Below, one piece after another: positions 35,487 to 44,423 of a DNA stretch of 64,000 nucleotides. The DNA is from Verrucomicrobiales bacterium (GTDB lineage: Bacteria > Verrucomicrobiota > Verrucomicrobiia > Limisphaerales > J093). Each line of letters starts with the position of its first letter. Within the stretch, counting starts at the first letter, position 1. Below the pieces are notes generated by a model, which was not told the origin of the DNA, searched no databases, and saw only the letters and a program-made list of their open reading frames with translations. Both the position numbers and the translations under genes were made by a program. The stretch spans positions 62,001 to 126,000 of the forward strand of contig JABTUJ010000018.1 of the NCBI GenBank assembly GCA_015075445.1, written 5' to 3'.

Positions 35487-37610
35487 CTACTTCGCTTCCA
35501 GTCTCCTGACCCAATAGGCCGTGCGGTCCAGGTAGTAATCTGGCGCCAAGGGGCCGTAATCCAGGTAGGTGAAGTCTGCGACGCGCTTCGGGACAGCCGG
35601 CTCGATCTGCGTGCCTTCATGCCACTCGTTGAACGACGTGATGCCCACCAGGGCGGGCGAGACCTCAAGCGCGGCTGACCACATCCGGTCGTAATACGCG
35701 CCGTTCTCGCGGTCGCGTGTGTTGCCGCCGTTCCAGGGGCGGATCCGGGTGTCGATATACCCCGGCGCCACACAGGGTATGAAGAGCTTGTCATGTGCCC
35801 GGGCCCAAGCGGCCAGGGCCGGCCAGTGACGCGGCGTCGACCCATAGGTGAAGCCGTCGGTCGCGAAGTACGTGTAGAACCCGTCGAAGCCGCCCTCGAG
35901 CATGAAGTTGGCCTCGTGTTCCTTGACCCAAAGTCCGATTACAACCGCGTCCTCCGCGGTGCCCCGCAAGGTGCGCGAGCCCTCGGGCCGCAGCACCTCG
36001 GCCCACTCGCGGGCCGGCGTCAGATAGGAGTCATAGACAAAGAACGCCGGCCGGTTCCCGTGACTCGCGAGCCGATGCAAGGCCGGCGACGTACCGAAGC
36101 GAGCGATCAGGTACACGATGGCGTCGCGCACGGTGGCGGCACTGCGACCCGGAAAAGGCTCGAGGTGGAAGTTGATGGCGAGGCCGGCCTTCTCCGCGGC
36201 GGCGAACAAGCCCGGCAACGCACGATCGGTGAAGCTGTCCCGGCCCCACCAGCTCACACAAAGAACCCCCACACGCGCGCGTCGCAGTTGTCGCAGGTGC
36301 TCGGCAACCACCTCGGGATCGTTCACGCTGTAGCACCCCAGGGCCGGATAGAAGTTCGCCCCAATGTCGTCGCCACCCGGATAGGACCGCGGCGGCCCGC
36401 CGCGCACGGCCACCGCGTGATTCCAGTTGGCATAGCGACCATCCACTTCGGGATTGCCGTACCACGGGTAATAGAAGGCCACCGCGCGGTCAGAGACAGG
36501 CGAAGCGAGCCGCGCATCAGCCGGCGAGGAAACCGAGGCGTCTTCGCCGACATCCGCCGGGAGCTCCACCGCCGCGGCGGAAGGCTTCACACGGTCGACG
36601 ACGTCGTGCACCTGGCGGCGGACCGAGGCAAGGTCGTCCGGACGATCCAGCGGCACGTAGGCAGCGCGCATCAGCAGTTGATAGCGTTCGCCCAGGCGCG
36701 GCGCGGGGATGAACCACTGGAAATCCCAGGCCGGACAACCCCGGCCACCGCCCGACGGGGATTGCGAAAGCCAGACGCGATCCTCCGGGCGGAACATCTG
36801 CACGAAAGCCATGCCCCGGCACACCCCGAAGTACCAGGGCTCGGCGTAACGAAGCCGCGAGAACCCGAAGGGCAGCTCGAGCGGAAACCCGGAGTCGTGT
36901 GGAAAAACGCGCGTGTCCTCCCGCGGCCGGTGCGTCGCCCACGTGCCGTGCGCCGGCGTCACCCCCCGCTGCCAGTCCGTCTGCCCACTACCTTCCTCCC
37001 CGGCTTGCCCGCGGAAGTGGATGTCCAGGGACTCCGGCTGGTCGATGTAGCTGGCCCAGAAAAGCCCGCAGTAACTGTTCCGGAAGGTGTCGCGACGTGG
37101 GATGCACTCGAAGACCACCTCCAGGACACCGGATTCGAGCAACGTGTAGCGCAGGCAGCTCTCGAGTCCCCAATGCGGCGTCGGCGCCTGATACAGCTCC
37201 GCCGTGTGGGCGTCGATGACCCGGAGCTCCATCGGGGCGTGGCGCGGCTCAAAAAGCACCTCGCGCGGCTGGGTCGTGCCGTCGTGAATGTGCTCGAAGT
37301 TCAGGCCGGCGTAGGCGGGCACGAAGAGATTGCGCGGCTGGCGGACATGGCGCAGCGCGGCGATGCCGTGGTATCCGGCCCGGTGACCAGGCAGGACGGC
37401 GTCGTCCACCGCCCGGTTGTCCACCACCACCGCCTCGACTTCTCCGCGGCGCAACACCACGTACGGCTGCGCCGGCACCGTGAAGCGCACGGCGGGATTG
37501 GCGAGGGAGGTGCGGGCAGCGGGCCCGGTTTGCGCGGCGTCCAACGGGAGGGCGGCCACGGCCGTCGCCCCAAGGGCAACCGTCAAGGCGGTGAGCACGG
37601 GAGGCATCAT
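35487..37610 (-). CDS. GH99-type endo-alpha-mannosidase-like protein with extra N-terminal domain
   Basis: 707 residues. After a signal peptide (LTALTVALGATAVAALPLDA), residues about 40-350 form a beta-rich domain I do not recognise by name. Residues about 385-705 are a GH99 barrel: AVAFYYPWYGNPEVDGRYAN, DDIGANFYPALGCYS, DGFYTYFATDGFTYGS, CVAPGYIDTRIRPWNGGNTR and SFNEWHEGTQIEPAVP. The last contains the catalytic pair Glu662 and Glu665. From memory the barrel is closer to animal MANEA, which cuts alpha-1,2-mannoside, than I would expect for a bacterial endomannanase. Probably exported to act on mannose-bearing glycans. It starts 6 nt after the end of the upstream minus-strand glycosidase-like gene, so they form an operon. 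Confidence 0.85.
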   Translation of the reverse strand: MMPPVLTALTVALGATAVAALPLDAAQTGPAARTSLANPAVRFTVPAQPYVVLRRGEVEAVVVDNRAVDDAVLPGHRAGYHGIAALRHVRQPRNLFVPAYAGLNFEHIHDGTTQPREVLFEPRHAPMELRVIDAHTAELYQAPTPHWGLESCLRYTLLESGVLEVVFECIPRRDTFRNSYCGLFWASYIDQPESLDIHFRGQAGEEGSGQTDWQRGVTPAHGTWATHRPREDTRVFPHDSGFPLELPFGFSRLRYAEPWYFGVCRGMAFVQMFRPEDRVWLSQSPSGGGRGCPAWDFQWFIPAPRLGERYQLLMRAAYVPLDRPDDLASVRRQVHDVVDRVKPSAAAVELPADVGEDASVSSPADARLASPVSDRAVAFYYPWYGNPEVDGRYANWNHAVAVRGGPPRSYPGGDDIGANFYPALGCYSVNDPEVVAEHLRQLRRARVGVLCVSWWGRDSFTDRALPGLFAAAEKAGLAINFHLEPFPGRSAATVRDAIVYLIARFGTSPALHRLASHGNRPAFFVYDSYLTPAREWAEVLRPEGSRTLRGTAEDAVVIGLWVKEHEANFMLEGGFDGFYTYFATDGFTYGSTPRHWPALAAWARAHDKLFIPCVAPGYIDTRIRPWNGGNTRDRENGAYYDRMWSAALEVSPALVGITSFNEWHEGTQIEPAVPKRVADFTYLDYGPLAPDYYLDRTAYWVRRLEAK

Positions 37611-37616
37611 ACGCAG

Positions 37617-39890
37617 CTAATAACGCACCACCAACACCTCATGCACGTCCGTCAGCGTGGCGTCGAGCGTCCGGCCGCGGCGCTTCAACGCGGTGCCCGG
37701 GTTCAACGCCGAGGCTTTCTTGACCGGGTCCCTGAACACCGCACGGACGCGGTAGATCGGTGCATCCTCGATCAGTCCGGGCAACACGTAGGGTCGGTCC
37801 TTTGCTGGCGTCGTCTGCGGCGTCGCGTTGTAGGCCATGAGGTGGATGCGGAGCGTCCGTGTCGAGGCGTCATCGGTCACCACCGCCTCGACGTTCGCCG
37901 GGGCGGTGATCCGCACCCGCGGATTCGGATGGAGGAAACGCACGGCCTGCGCGAAAAGCCGGCGCGCCTCGACGATGTGATGCTCGCCTGCGGTGGCGAA
38001 GTCCGGCGAACCGGCCAGGGTCAACACGAGGCCGCGCCCGACGTGGTTGAGGAGGACGGCGGGGCCGATCACCTCGCGGGCGCTCAGAGGCCAGTCACGA
38101 TTGTAAGCGTCCGGGTTGGCCAGGGCGGCGCGGTGGGAGTCGAGCAGTTCGCCGATGGGCAAGGCCGTCGTCGGTTCGTAGCACGTGGCGGGGCCACGCA
38201 CCAGGAAGGGCCAGTCCGGCGGGCCGACGCGCAGGGACGCTCGCGCCAGTTGCACATCCTGCTGACGCTGCGCGTTCCGCCCTGCGGCATCCCCCTCGGC
38301 GTGGTCCGCGAAGCCGGTCGTGCCCGTGCCGGGAATCGGCGCGCCCGCGAAGCGCATCCAATAGTCGAGCCCTTCGAGGTGCTCCCGGACCCGGGCGCCG
38401 ATCAACTCGGTGAGCGGGGGATGCCCCAGCAGTTTGCCCCGCGCATCGAGTTGCCCGCTCTGGCCCGTCACCAAGAGCCGGCCGCCCGCCTCGACGTATT
38501 CGCGAAGGAGGGCGATTTCCCGGTCGGACAGAATGGCTGTGTGGGCAAGACAGACCACGGGATACTGCTGCAGCGCCGCGAGCGAGAGGTTCTCATCGAA
38601 AAGAAAGCCAAACCCGAGGTGTTCATACACGCAGGCCTTGTGCGCGCCCTGGACGCTCTGGAAATAGGGCGCGGGTTGGTCGCGGCCGTACCCGTCGCGG
38701 GTGGCCACGCTGAAGCAGATGCCGACTTCGGCGACAGGCACCTGGCCGAAGTGCGCCCTTTTCCCGCGGGCTTCGCCGAGCAGGGTCCCGATGCGCTCGT
38801 ACGCCACCGGATCGAGCCCGCCGTCGTAGGCGGTCTTGTCGATCATTGTGACAAAGGCCCCGTGGGCCAGCAGCGTGAACAGCTCCCAACGCATGTCGTG
38901 TAAAGGCCGCGTGGTCTGATCGTGATACATGCGTACGCCCCGCTGAACGGCCACCTGAAAGGGTTTGCCCGGCGTGGCGGCGCGATACCAGGCCGCGTTG
39001 AAACTGGCGGACAGCGCGCCGAACCCCCAGAGCCCGGCCTCGCCCGTGACGAAATCGCCGTTGGCCGCATGCGCCACCGGCGTCTGGCCCACTTCCCACG
39101 AAAAGGGAGGGTTGCCGTGGTAGTTGAAGTCGACCGTGGCCCGAGGGTTCAACCGCCGCACGTGGGCGGTCAGCATCTTCTCGAAACCATCGCTGGTGTC
39201 GTAGCGGAACCGCCGCATCAAGGCCCAGCCGTCGTCCTCCCAGTCAATGCCCGTGGGCAGGGGCCGGTTGTAGCGGGCCTGGAAGAGGGTCTGGCAACGG
39301 TCGCACCAGCAACCGTGCGGCGGACCGAAACCCTGATCGACCATGTCGAGATGAAAGCCCTCGATGCCGTAAGTCGCCAGTTCGGCCAGCAGTTCTTTAA
39401 CGACGTTCGTGTAGGGCGAGTTGAAGCACACGAGGTGGTTGATCGGCTGGCCGTCGGCACTGCGGGCCTTCCAGTCCGGATGCTCCCGCAGTTCGTGGGC
39501 GGGGTATTGGAGCTGGCAGTATGCGATGAGCGGAAGCCGGTGTCGCCGGGCCTCGTCCACCGCCTCGCGCAGAACGTCGCGGCCGGCCAGACCCGCCGGT
39601 CGGGGCACGAGTTTCGAGTCGTGAAAAGTGAAGTCACCGTCGCGGACCCAGAGCACCAGGTACTCGGCGTTGGCCTCCGCGCAGCGGCGGACAATCTCGC
39701 GGCCGTTGAAATGCCGGGCGTAATCTCCGGCGTGGCGGCCGCCCGCGAACTGCGCGCCTGTGGGCCCCACCTCCATGCCGACGAGGACACCCTGATGCCA
39801 TGGCTTGTCGGCGCGGACGGTCAGGAGCAGAGCCAAGGTCACCACTGACAGGCGCAAGGCCCACGAAACGCGACGCGGGGAACGGGTCAT
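37617..39890 (-). CDS. Secreted TIM-barrel glycoside hydrolase-like protein (GH42-like with trimerisation domain)
   Basis: 757 residues from the ATG at 39890 (MTRSPRRVSWALRLSVVTLA signal peptide). The N-terminal barrel region has AEYLVLWVRDGDFTFHDSKL, PLIAYCQLQYPAHELREHPDW, GIEGFHLDMVDQGFG and a CWCDRC pair of cysteines. The middle (IDKTAYDGGLDPVAYERIG, then YPVVCLAHTAILSDREIALL and YVEAGGRLLVTGQSG) resembles the GATase-like beta-galactosidase trimerisation domain. The C-terminus is a beta-sandwich. No catalytic residue can be assigned with confidence; family is given by overall pattern. Operon with the GH99 gene, divergent from the DUF1080 gene. Confidence 0.65.
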   Translation of the reverse strand: MTRSPRRVSWALRLSVVTLALLLTVRADKPWHQGVLVGMEVGPTGAQFAGGRHAGDYARHFNGREIVRRCAEANAEYLVLWVRDGDFTFHDSKLVPRPAGLAGRDVLREAVDEARRHRLPLIAYCQLQYPAHELREHPDWKARSADGQPINHLVCFNSPYTNVVKELLAELATYGIEGFHLDMVDQGFGPPHGCWCDRCQTLFQARYNRPLPTGIDWEDDGWALMRRFRYDTSDGFEKMLTAHVRRLNPRATVDFNYHGNPPFSWEVGQTPVAHAANGDFVTGEAGLWGFGALSASFNAAWYRAATPGKPFQVAVQRGVRMYHDQTTRPLHDMRWELFTLLAHGAFVTMIDKTAYDGGLDPVAYERIGTLLGEARGKRAHFGQVPVAEVGICFSVATRDGYGRDQPAPYFQSVQGAHKACVYEHLGFGFLFDENLSLAALQQYPVVCLAHTAILSDREIALLREYVEAGGRLLVTGQSGQLDARGKLLGHPPLTELIGARVREHLEGLDYWMRFAGAPIPGTGTTGFADHAEGDAAGRNAQRQQDVQLARASLRVGPPDWPFLVRGPATCYEPTTALPIGELLDSHRAALANPDAYNRDWPLSAREVIGPAVLLNHVGRGLVLTLAGSPDFATAGEHHIVEARRLFAQAVRFLHPNPRVRITAPANVEAVVTDDASTRTLRIHLMAYNATPQTTPAKDRPYVLPGLIEDAPIYRVRAVFRDPVKKASALNPGTALKRRGRTLDATLTDVHEVLVVRY

Positions 39891-40118
39891 GCCGCGCACG
39901 TCTAGCGAACTCCGGGGGCGTTGTCGACGCGCAAGCTCAGGAACCAGCGCACATCCCGCGACCTTTCCCCCGACAGCACCTCCGCCAGGCACCGGGTCGC
40001 TTGTGGCTCCGAAGCTCCGGATGCCAATCGCTCGCAGCGCCGGCGCCCCCGAGGGGCGAGAGAGTGCGCGCTTGTGCAACGCCCGCGTCCCATGTCACCC
40101 TCCCGCAGCCAAGACACT

Positions 40119-41174
40119 ATGAAACACACCCGCAACGGTACGCGGCCCACGTCCGGGAAGGACCGGACCCTGACGGAGCTCAGCCCCTCCCGAGAACCGC
40201 AATCGCCCAGGGCGGGTCGCGCCTGGCGCGCCCTCGCCGCCGCGCTCCTGCTGACCCCGGTCCTGCCCGCGGCCTCGGCAGACGACTTCATGGGGGAATA
40301 CCGCGGCGCGTTCCTCCCGGACGGCACCGCGAAGCTCGACGCAACCGCCCGGGTGGTGGCCGAGGGCGACGGCTACTATCGCGTGGTGATCACCGCGCCC
40401 GGAAGGGAAGGTTACGACGGCGCCGCCGTGGAGATCTACGGGCGGCAGTTCGGCCCGGAGGTGGGATTGTTTGGTCGCGCGGGTGGTTACCATTGGAGCG
40501 GGAACATCAAGAACGGTGCCCTCGTCGCCAACAGCGACTACGGCCTGTCCTTCCGGCTGAACCGCATCGAGAGCCAATCGCCCAAAGCCGGCCTGAAACC
40601 CCCGGCGGGCGCCGTGGTTCTGCTCCCGTTCGAGGCGGGTCAGAAGTCGGACCTCAGCCAGTGGACCAACCCTGCCTGGAAGGCGCTGGACGATGGCAGC
40701 ATGGAGTGTGCGCCCGGCAAGGGAGAAACCCGGACCCGCCGTGAGTTCGGCCGGATCGAGCATCTGCACGTCGAGTTCCGCCTGCCCCTGGAACCGTCCC
40801 ATCGCGGCCAGGGACGCGCCAACAGCGGGGTCTATCTGGCGGACCATTACGAGGTGCAGGTCCTGGATTCGTTCGGGCTCGTCCACACTTCGGGCGACTG
40901 CGGCGGGCTTTACGGGATCGCACGCGCGCGGGTCAACGCCTGCCTGCCTCCCGAGACCTGGCAGACCTACGACATCACCTTCGAACCGGCGAAGCTGGAC
41001 AGCGACGGCAAGGTGGTCGAGGCGCCGAGGATCACGGTGCTGCACAACGGGGTGATGATCCACGAACGGCAGGAGATTCCGGGCAGGAAGCACCGCCTGC
41101 AGGGCCCGCTGCAGTTGCAGGATCACGGGCATCCCATCCGCTACCGGAACATCTGGCTGGTCGAAGGGAAGTAG
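40119..41174 (+). CDS. DUF1080 (3-keto-disaccharide hydrolase domain) protein
   Basis: 351 residues from the ATG at 40119 (an in-frame ATG at 40092 is also possible), with a signal sequence RALAAALLLTPVLPAASA. Residues about 50-160 are a small beta domain (DDFMGEYRGAFLPDG, YYRVVITAPGREGYDGAAVE). Residues about 165-350 are the DUF1080 concanavalin-like fold: VEFRLPLEPSHRGQGRANSG, VYLADHYEVQVLDSFG, QTYDITFEPAKLD, GPLQLQDHGHPIRYRNIWL. Members cleave 3-keto-glucosides made by exported Gfo/Idh oxidoreductases, so the Tat-exported oxidoreductase at 22.7 kb is a possible functional partner (inference). Confidence 0.87.
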   Translation: MKHTRNGTRPTSGKDRTLTELSPSREPQSPRAGRAWRALAAALLLTPVLPAASADDFMGEYRGAFLPDGTAKLDATARVVAEGDGYYRVVITAPGREGYDGAAVEIYGRQFGPEVGLFGRAGGYHWSGNIKNGALVANSDYGLSFRLNRIESQSPKAGLKPPAGAVVLLPFEAGQKSDLSQWTNPAWKALDDGSMECAPGKGETRTRREFGRIEHLHVEFRLPLEPSHRGQGRANSGVYLADHYEVQVLDSFGLVHTSGDCGGLYGIARARVNACLPPETWQTYDITFEPAKLDSDGKVVEAPRITVLHNGVMIHERQEIPGRKHRLQGPLQLQDHGHPIRYRNIWLVEGK

Positions 41175-41192
41175 GCCAGGGGGACTCGACCG

Positions 41193-41280
41193 GACGAAAA
41201 GCGCTGCAGGAAGTCAGCGCACTGCACACGCTCCGGCACGCGCAACGAAGTTTGGAGGCTGTCTCCAGCAGCGCTTTCGT
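41193..41280. repeat. Family A palindrome, diverged copy
   Basis: GACGAAAAGCGCTGCAGGAA on the left mirrors CCAGCAGCGCTTTCGT on the right, with CACACGCTCCGGCACGCGC in the middle. Compensating changes (CGCTGC/GCAGCG against CGCCGC in other copies) keep the stem paired. Confidence 0.8.
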
Positions 41281-41387
41281 TTCCCTTGCGTAAGGCGCGG
41301 TCAACCGCACGCGCCCTCCGTACGCTTCGCGACCTCGCACGCGGGTTCGGCCTTGCCGGTCGGCGGCTTCCGCCGCACGCTACGCCG

Positions 41388-44300
41388 ATGTTCCCCACCG
41401 AAGCGTCCTTCCCGCACGCCGCCCCGTGCCCAAGGAAGGTCCCGCTGCGTTGCCGCCTTCTCTGCCGTCTCGCAGGCGCGATCGGGATCTCCGCAATGCT
41501 GCCGGGCCCGGCGCTCGCCGCGGAGGAGCCAACCGCGGCGGTGGTTCGCCCGGCGACCGCGGGTGACGCCGAGCGCCTGGCGGCTGAGGAGATCCGGCGC
41601 TACGTCTATCTGCGCACCGGGAGTCTGTTGCCGGTGGTCTCAGCCTTGCCCGAAGCAGGCAACTGGATCGCCCTCGCCGTGGATCCGGCACTGGGGCCGC
41701 AGTCCTACGCGCTGAAGACGACAACGCCGGGCCCGGCGAAGGGGCTCACGATCGCGGGCGGCAGCGGGCTCGCAGTGCTTTACGGCGCCTACGCGTTTGC
41801 GGAGAAGCTCGGCGTGCGGTTCTACCTGCACGGTGACGTGGTGCCGGATCAGCAGGCGCCCTTCGCGATCCCTGACTTGGACGAGACCTGGTCGCCCGCG
41901 TTTGAAATCCGCGGCCTGTTGCCGTTCCATGATTTTCCCGAAGGCCCGGATCTGTGGTCAGCCGATGACTTCAAGGCGGTGCTGGCCCAGATGGTCAAGT
42001 TGCGCATGAACTTCCTGGGCCTGCACACCTACACCGAATGCGGCTGGGGTTCGGAACCGACGACCTGGCTGGGCCTCCCGGCGGACGTCGCGGCCAACGG
42101 CGACCCGCGCTTCAGCTACGCCGCCCACTACTTCAGCACCGCACGGGACGCCTCGGGCCACCAGCCCCGGCGCGTCGAGGACATGGTGTTCGGCGGCGCG
42201 CTGTTGTTCGAGTCCGATCCCTGGGGTCCGCCGGTGATGGCCGGTCTGATGCCGCAGGGCCGGACCCTGGACGAGAAGAACGAACTGTTCATCCGGGCGG
42301 GCCGGATGCTCCGCGACGTCTTCACCTACGCGGGTCAGTTTGGCATCCAGACCTGCGTCGGCACCGAGATCCCGCTGACCGATCCCGAGCGCCTGCTGCC
42401 GCACGAACTGCGGGCCCACTTGAAGGCGCAAGGCCTGTCGGTGGCCGACCGGTCCACGCTCAAGGAACTCTACAAGGGCACCTTCCTCCGGGCCATGCGG
42501 ACGTACCCGCTGGATTACTATTGGCTCTGGACCCCGGAATCGTGGCGCGGACCCCGCCCGGAGGCCGAGATCACGGCCACCCTTCAGGACCTGCAGGTCG
42601 CGGTCGAGGCCGCGCGGGAAGTGCAGGCGCCGTTCACGCTGGCGACGGCCGGCTGGGTGCTCGGGCCGGCGCACGACCGGACCCTGTTTGACCAGGTCTT
42701 GCCGAAGGAAATGCCCTTCTCCGCGCTCAACCTCGAGCTCGGAACGGTGCCGGTGGACGAGGGCTTCGCGCGGCTCCAAGGCCGACCCGGCTGGGCCATT
42801 CCCTGGCTCGAGGATGATCTCAGCATGAGCTCACCGGAGCTCTGGGTCGGACGGATCCTGCGCGACGCCTACGACGCGCACCGCCATGGCTGCGAGGGCC
42901 TGATCGGCATCCATTGGCGGACGGAGGAAGTCGGGCCCATGGTCGCCGCGCTGGCCCGGGCCCAATGGCAGGTGCCGCAGCCGCCGCCCCAGCCGCCGGC
43001 GGCTACCGCGATTCGGGTCGACGGCGGTGAGGTGACGTCGTTCAGCGCGCCCGTGGCGGGCACGGACATCGGCACCATCTACCAGACCGTGCGCTACGAC
43101 GTCCGTGGCTACGAGGTCGCCCTGCCGAACGGCCCCTACCGCGTGACGCTCCAGTTCAACGAGCCCTTCTACCACGCCGCCGGCCAACGCGTCTTCGGCG
43201 TCACCCTCCAAGGCCGCACCGTGATTGAGCGCCTCGACATCTTCGCGCGGACGGGCCGGAACCGGGCGTTGGACTTCTCCTTCGAGGACGTCCTGGTCAC
43301 CGACGGCACGCTGCGCATCGGTTTCCTGAAGGACCGTTCGGCATCGTTGATCGGGGCAGACCGTCGGGAACAGGAGGGCAAGTACGTCGAGTTCCCGTGC
43401 ATCGCGGGGATCGTCGCAGCGGGGCCGAAGCGCACCGTCAAGATCAACTGTGGCGGACCGGCCTGGCAGGACTACCTGGCTGACCCCGGCCAGCCCCGGA
43501 CACCCCGCTTCCTGCCGGTGCAGGACTTCTATCGCGACTGGGCGCGAGACCAATTCGGTGCGGAAGTTGCGGCCGACATCGCGTCGGTGTTCGCCCGCAT
43601 CGATGGCCAACTCCCCACCCCGGCGCCCCATTGCCCCGGCGGCATTGCCGTCAACCGCGAGCCCTGGAGCCGGGTTGAGGCGCAGTACGCGTTCGTGGAC
43701 GCATTGGCGGCGTTGCGGCCGCGGGTTCGTGGCGCCGGCAATCAGAGCCGGTTCGACCACTGGCTCACGTCCTTCGAGTATCTGCGGGCCATCGGGCGCG
43801 TGGCCTGCACGCGCGGTGCCCTGGACCACGCGATGGCCGAGCTTGGCAAACTCGCCGACTCCGAAGCCCGACGTGCCTACGCCCGGACCGAGGTTCTCCC
43901 GCTCCGCCTCCGGTTGACCGAGGACTGGGGGCGGATGGTGACCCTCTGCCTCGAGACGGCCGATACCTGGGGATCGATAGGCCATGTGCTCACGCACGAG
44001 ATGTTCAACCGCGGCACCCTCGGCCTGCTTGAGGGGCATGATCCGGTCCTCGAAGAGGCCCTGGGCACCGGCCTTCCGGACGCGGCCCGTGCCTCGCAGC
44101 GCTATGAAGGCCGGCCGCGCCTGATCGTTCCCAGCCGGCGCAGCGTGGCTGAACCCGGCGAGGCGCTGACGCTGCGGGTCATCGTGCTGGACAACCAGCC
44201 CCCGAGCTCGGCAGTGCTCCGCTGGCGCCCTCTGGGACCGGGGCCCTGGCAGGTGGTTCCCGTGCAACACGTGGCGCGGGGGGTTCACACCGTGACCCTG

Positions 44301-44423
44301 CCGCCCGTGAGCGAGGACTCGCTCGAGTACTATGTCGAGGTGGTCACCGCGGGTGGCGCGCAGTTGCGATGGCCGGCCACCGCACCCGATTTCTGTCAAA
44401 CCCTCGTCGCGATCCCCCGATGA
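41388..44423 (+). CDS. Secreted glycosidase-like protein with central malectin domain
   Basis: 1011 residues from the ATG at 41388, with signal peptide LCRLAGAIGISAMLPGPALA. The N-terminal 110 residues (AERLAAEEIRRYVYLRTGSL, LAVLYGAYAFAEKLGVRFYL) match the small alpha/beta domain that precedes GH20, GH67 and GH115 barrels. Residues about 120-510 look like the barrel (VKLRMNFLGLHTYTECGWG, YYWLWTPESWRG). Residues about 540-650 are a malectin carbohydrate-binding domain (GTDIGTIYQTVRYDVRGYEV, YRVTLQFNEPFYHAAGQRVF). A helical segment and a C-terminal beta domain follow. Its stop overlaps the GH51 gene start (ATGA), so the products are probably made together for the same polysaccharide. Exact GH family is unassigned. 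Confidence 0.72.
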   Translation: MFPTEASFPHAAPCPRKVPLRCRLLCRLAGAIGISAMLPGPALAAEEPTAAVVRPATAGDAERLAAEEIRRYVYLRTGSLLPVVSALPEAGNWIALAVDPALGPQSYALKTTTPGPAKGLTIAGGSGLAVLYGAYAFAEKLGVRFYLHGDVVPDQQAPFAIPDLDETWSPAFEIRGLLPFHDFPEGPDLWSADDFKAVLAQMVKLRMNFLGLHTYTECGWGSEPTTWLGLPADVAANGDPRFSYAAHYFSTARDASGHQPRRVEDMVFGGALLFESDPWGPPVMAGLMPQGRTLDEKNELFIRAGRMLRDVFTYAGQFGIQTCVGTEIPLTDPERLLPHELRAHLKAQGLSVADRSTLKELYKGTFLRAMRTYPLDYYWLWTPESWRGPRPEAEITATLQDLQVAVEAAREVQAPFTLATAGWVLGPAHDRTLFDQVLPKEMPFSALNLELGTVPVDEGFARLQGRPGWAIPWLEDDLSMSSPELWVGRILRDAYDAHRHGCEGLIGIHWRTEEVGPMVAALARAQWQVPQPPPQPPAATAIRVDGGEVTSFSAPVAGTDIGTIYQTVRYDVRGYEVALPNGPYRVTLQFNEPFYHAAGQRVFGVTLQGRTVIERLDIFARTGRNRALDFSFEDVLVTDGTLRIGFLKDRSASLIGADRREQEGKYVEFPCIAGIVAAGPKRTVKINCGGPAWQDYLADPGQPRTPRFLPVQDFYRDWARDQFGAEVAADIASVFARIDGQLPTPAPHCPGGIAVNREPWSRVEAQYAFVDALAALRPRVRGAGNQSRFDHWLTSFEYLRAIGRVACTRGALDHAMAELGKLADSEARRAYARTEVLPLRLRLTEDWGRMVTLCLETADTWGSIGHVLTHEMFNRGTLGLLEGHDPVLEEALGTGLPDAARASQRYEGRPRLIVPSRRSVAEPGEALTLRVIVLDNQPPSSAVLRWRPLGPGPWQVVPVQHVARGVHTVTLPPVSEDSLEYYVEVVTAGGAQLRWPATAPDFCQTLVAIPR

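Noticed and set aside
35793..38903. A 1036-codon plus-strand frame opposite the GH99 and GH42-like genes
   Set aside because: Spans two genes with clear motifs on the minus strand, including their junction; its translation is Arg/Gly/His-rich without recognisable domains.
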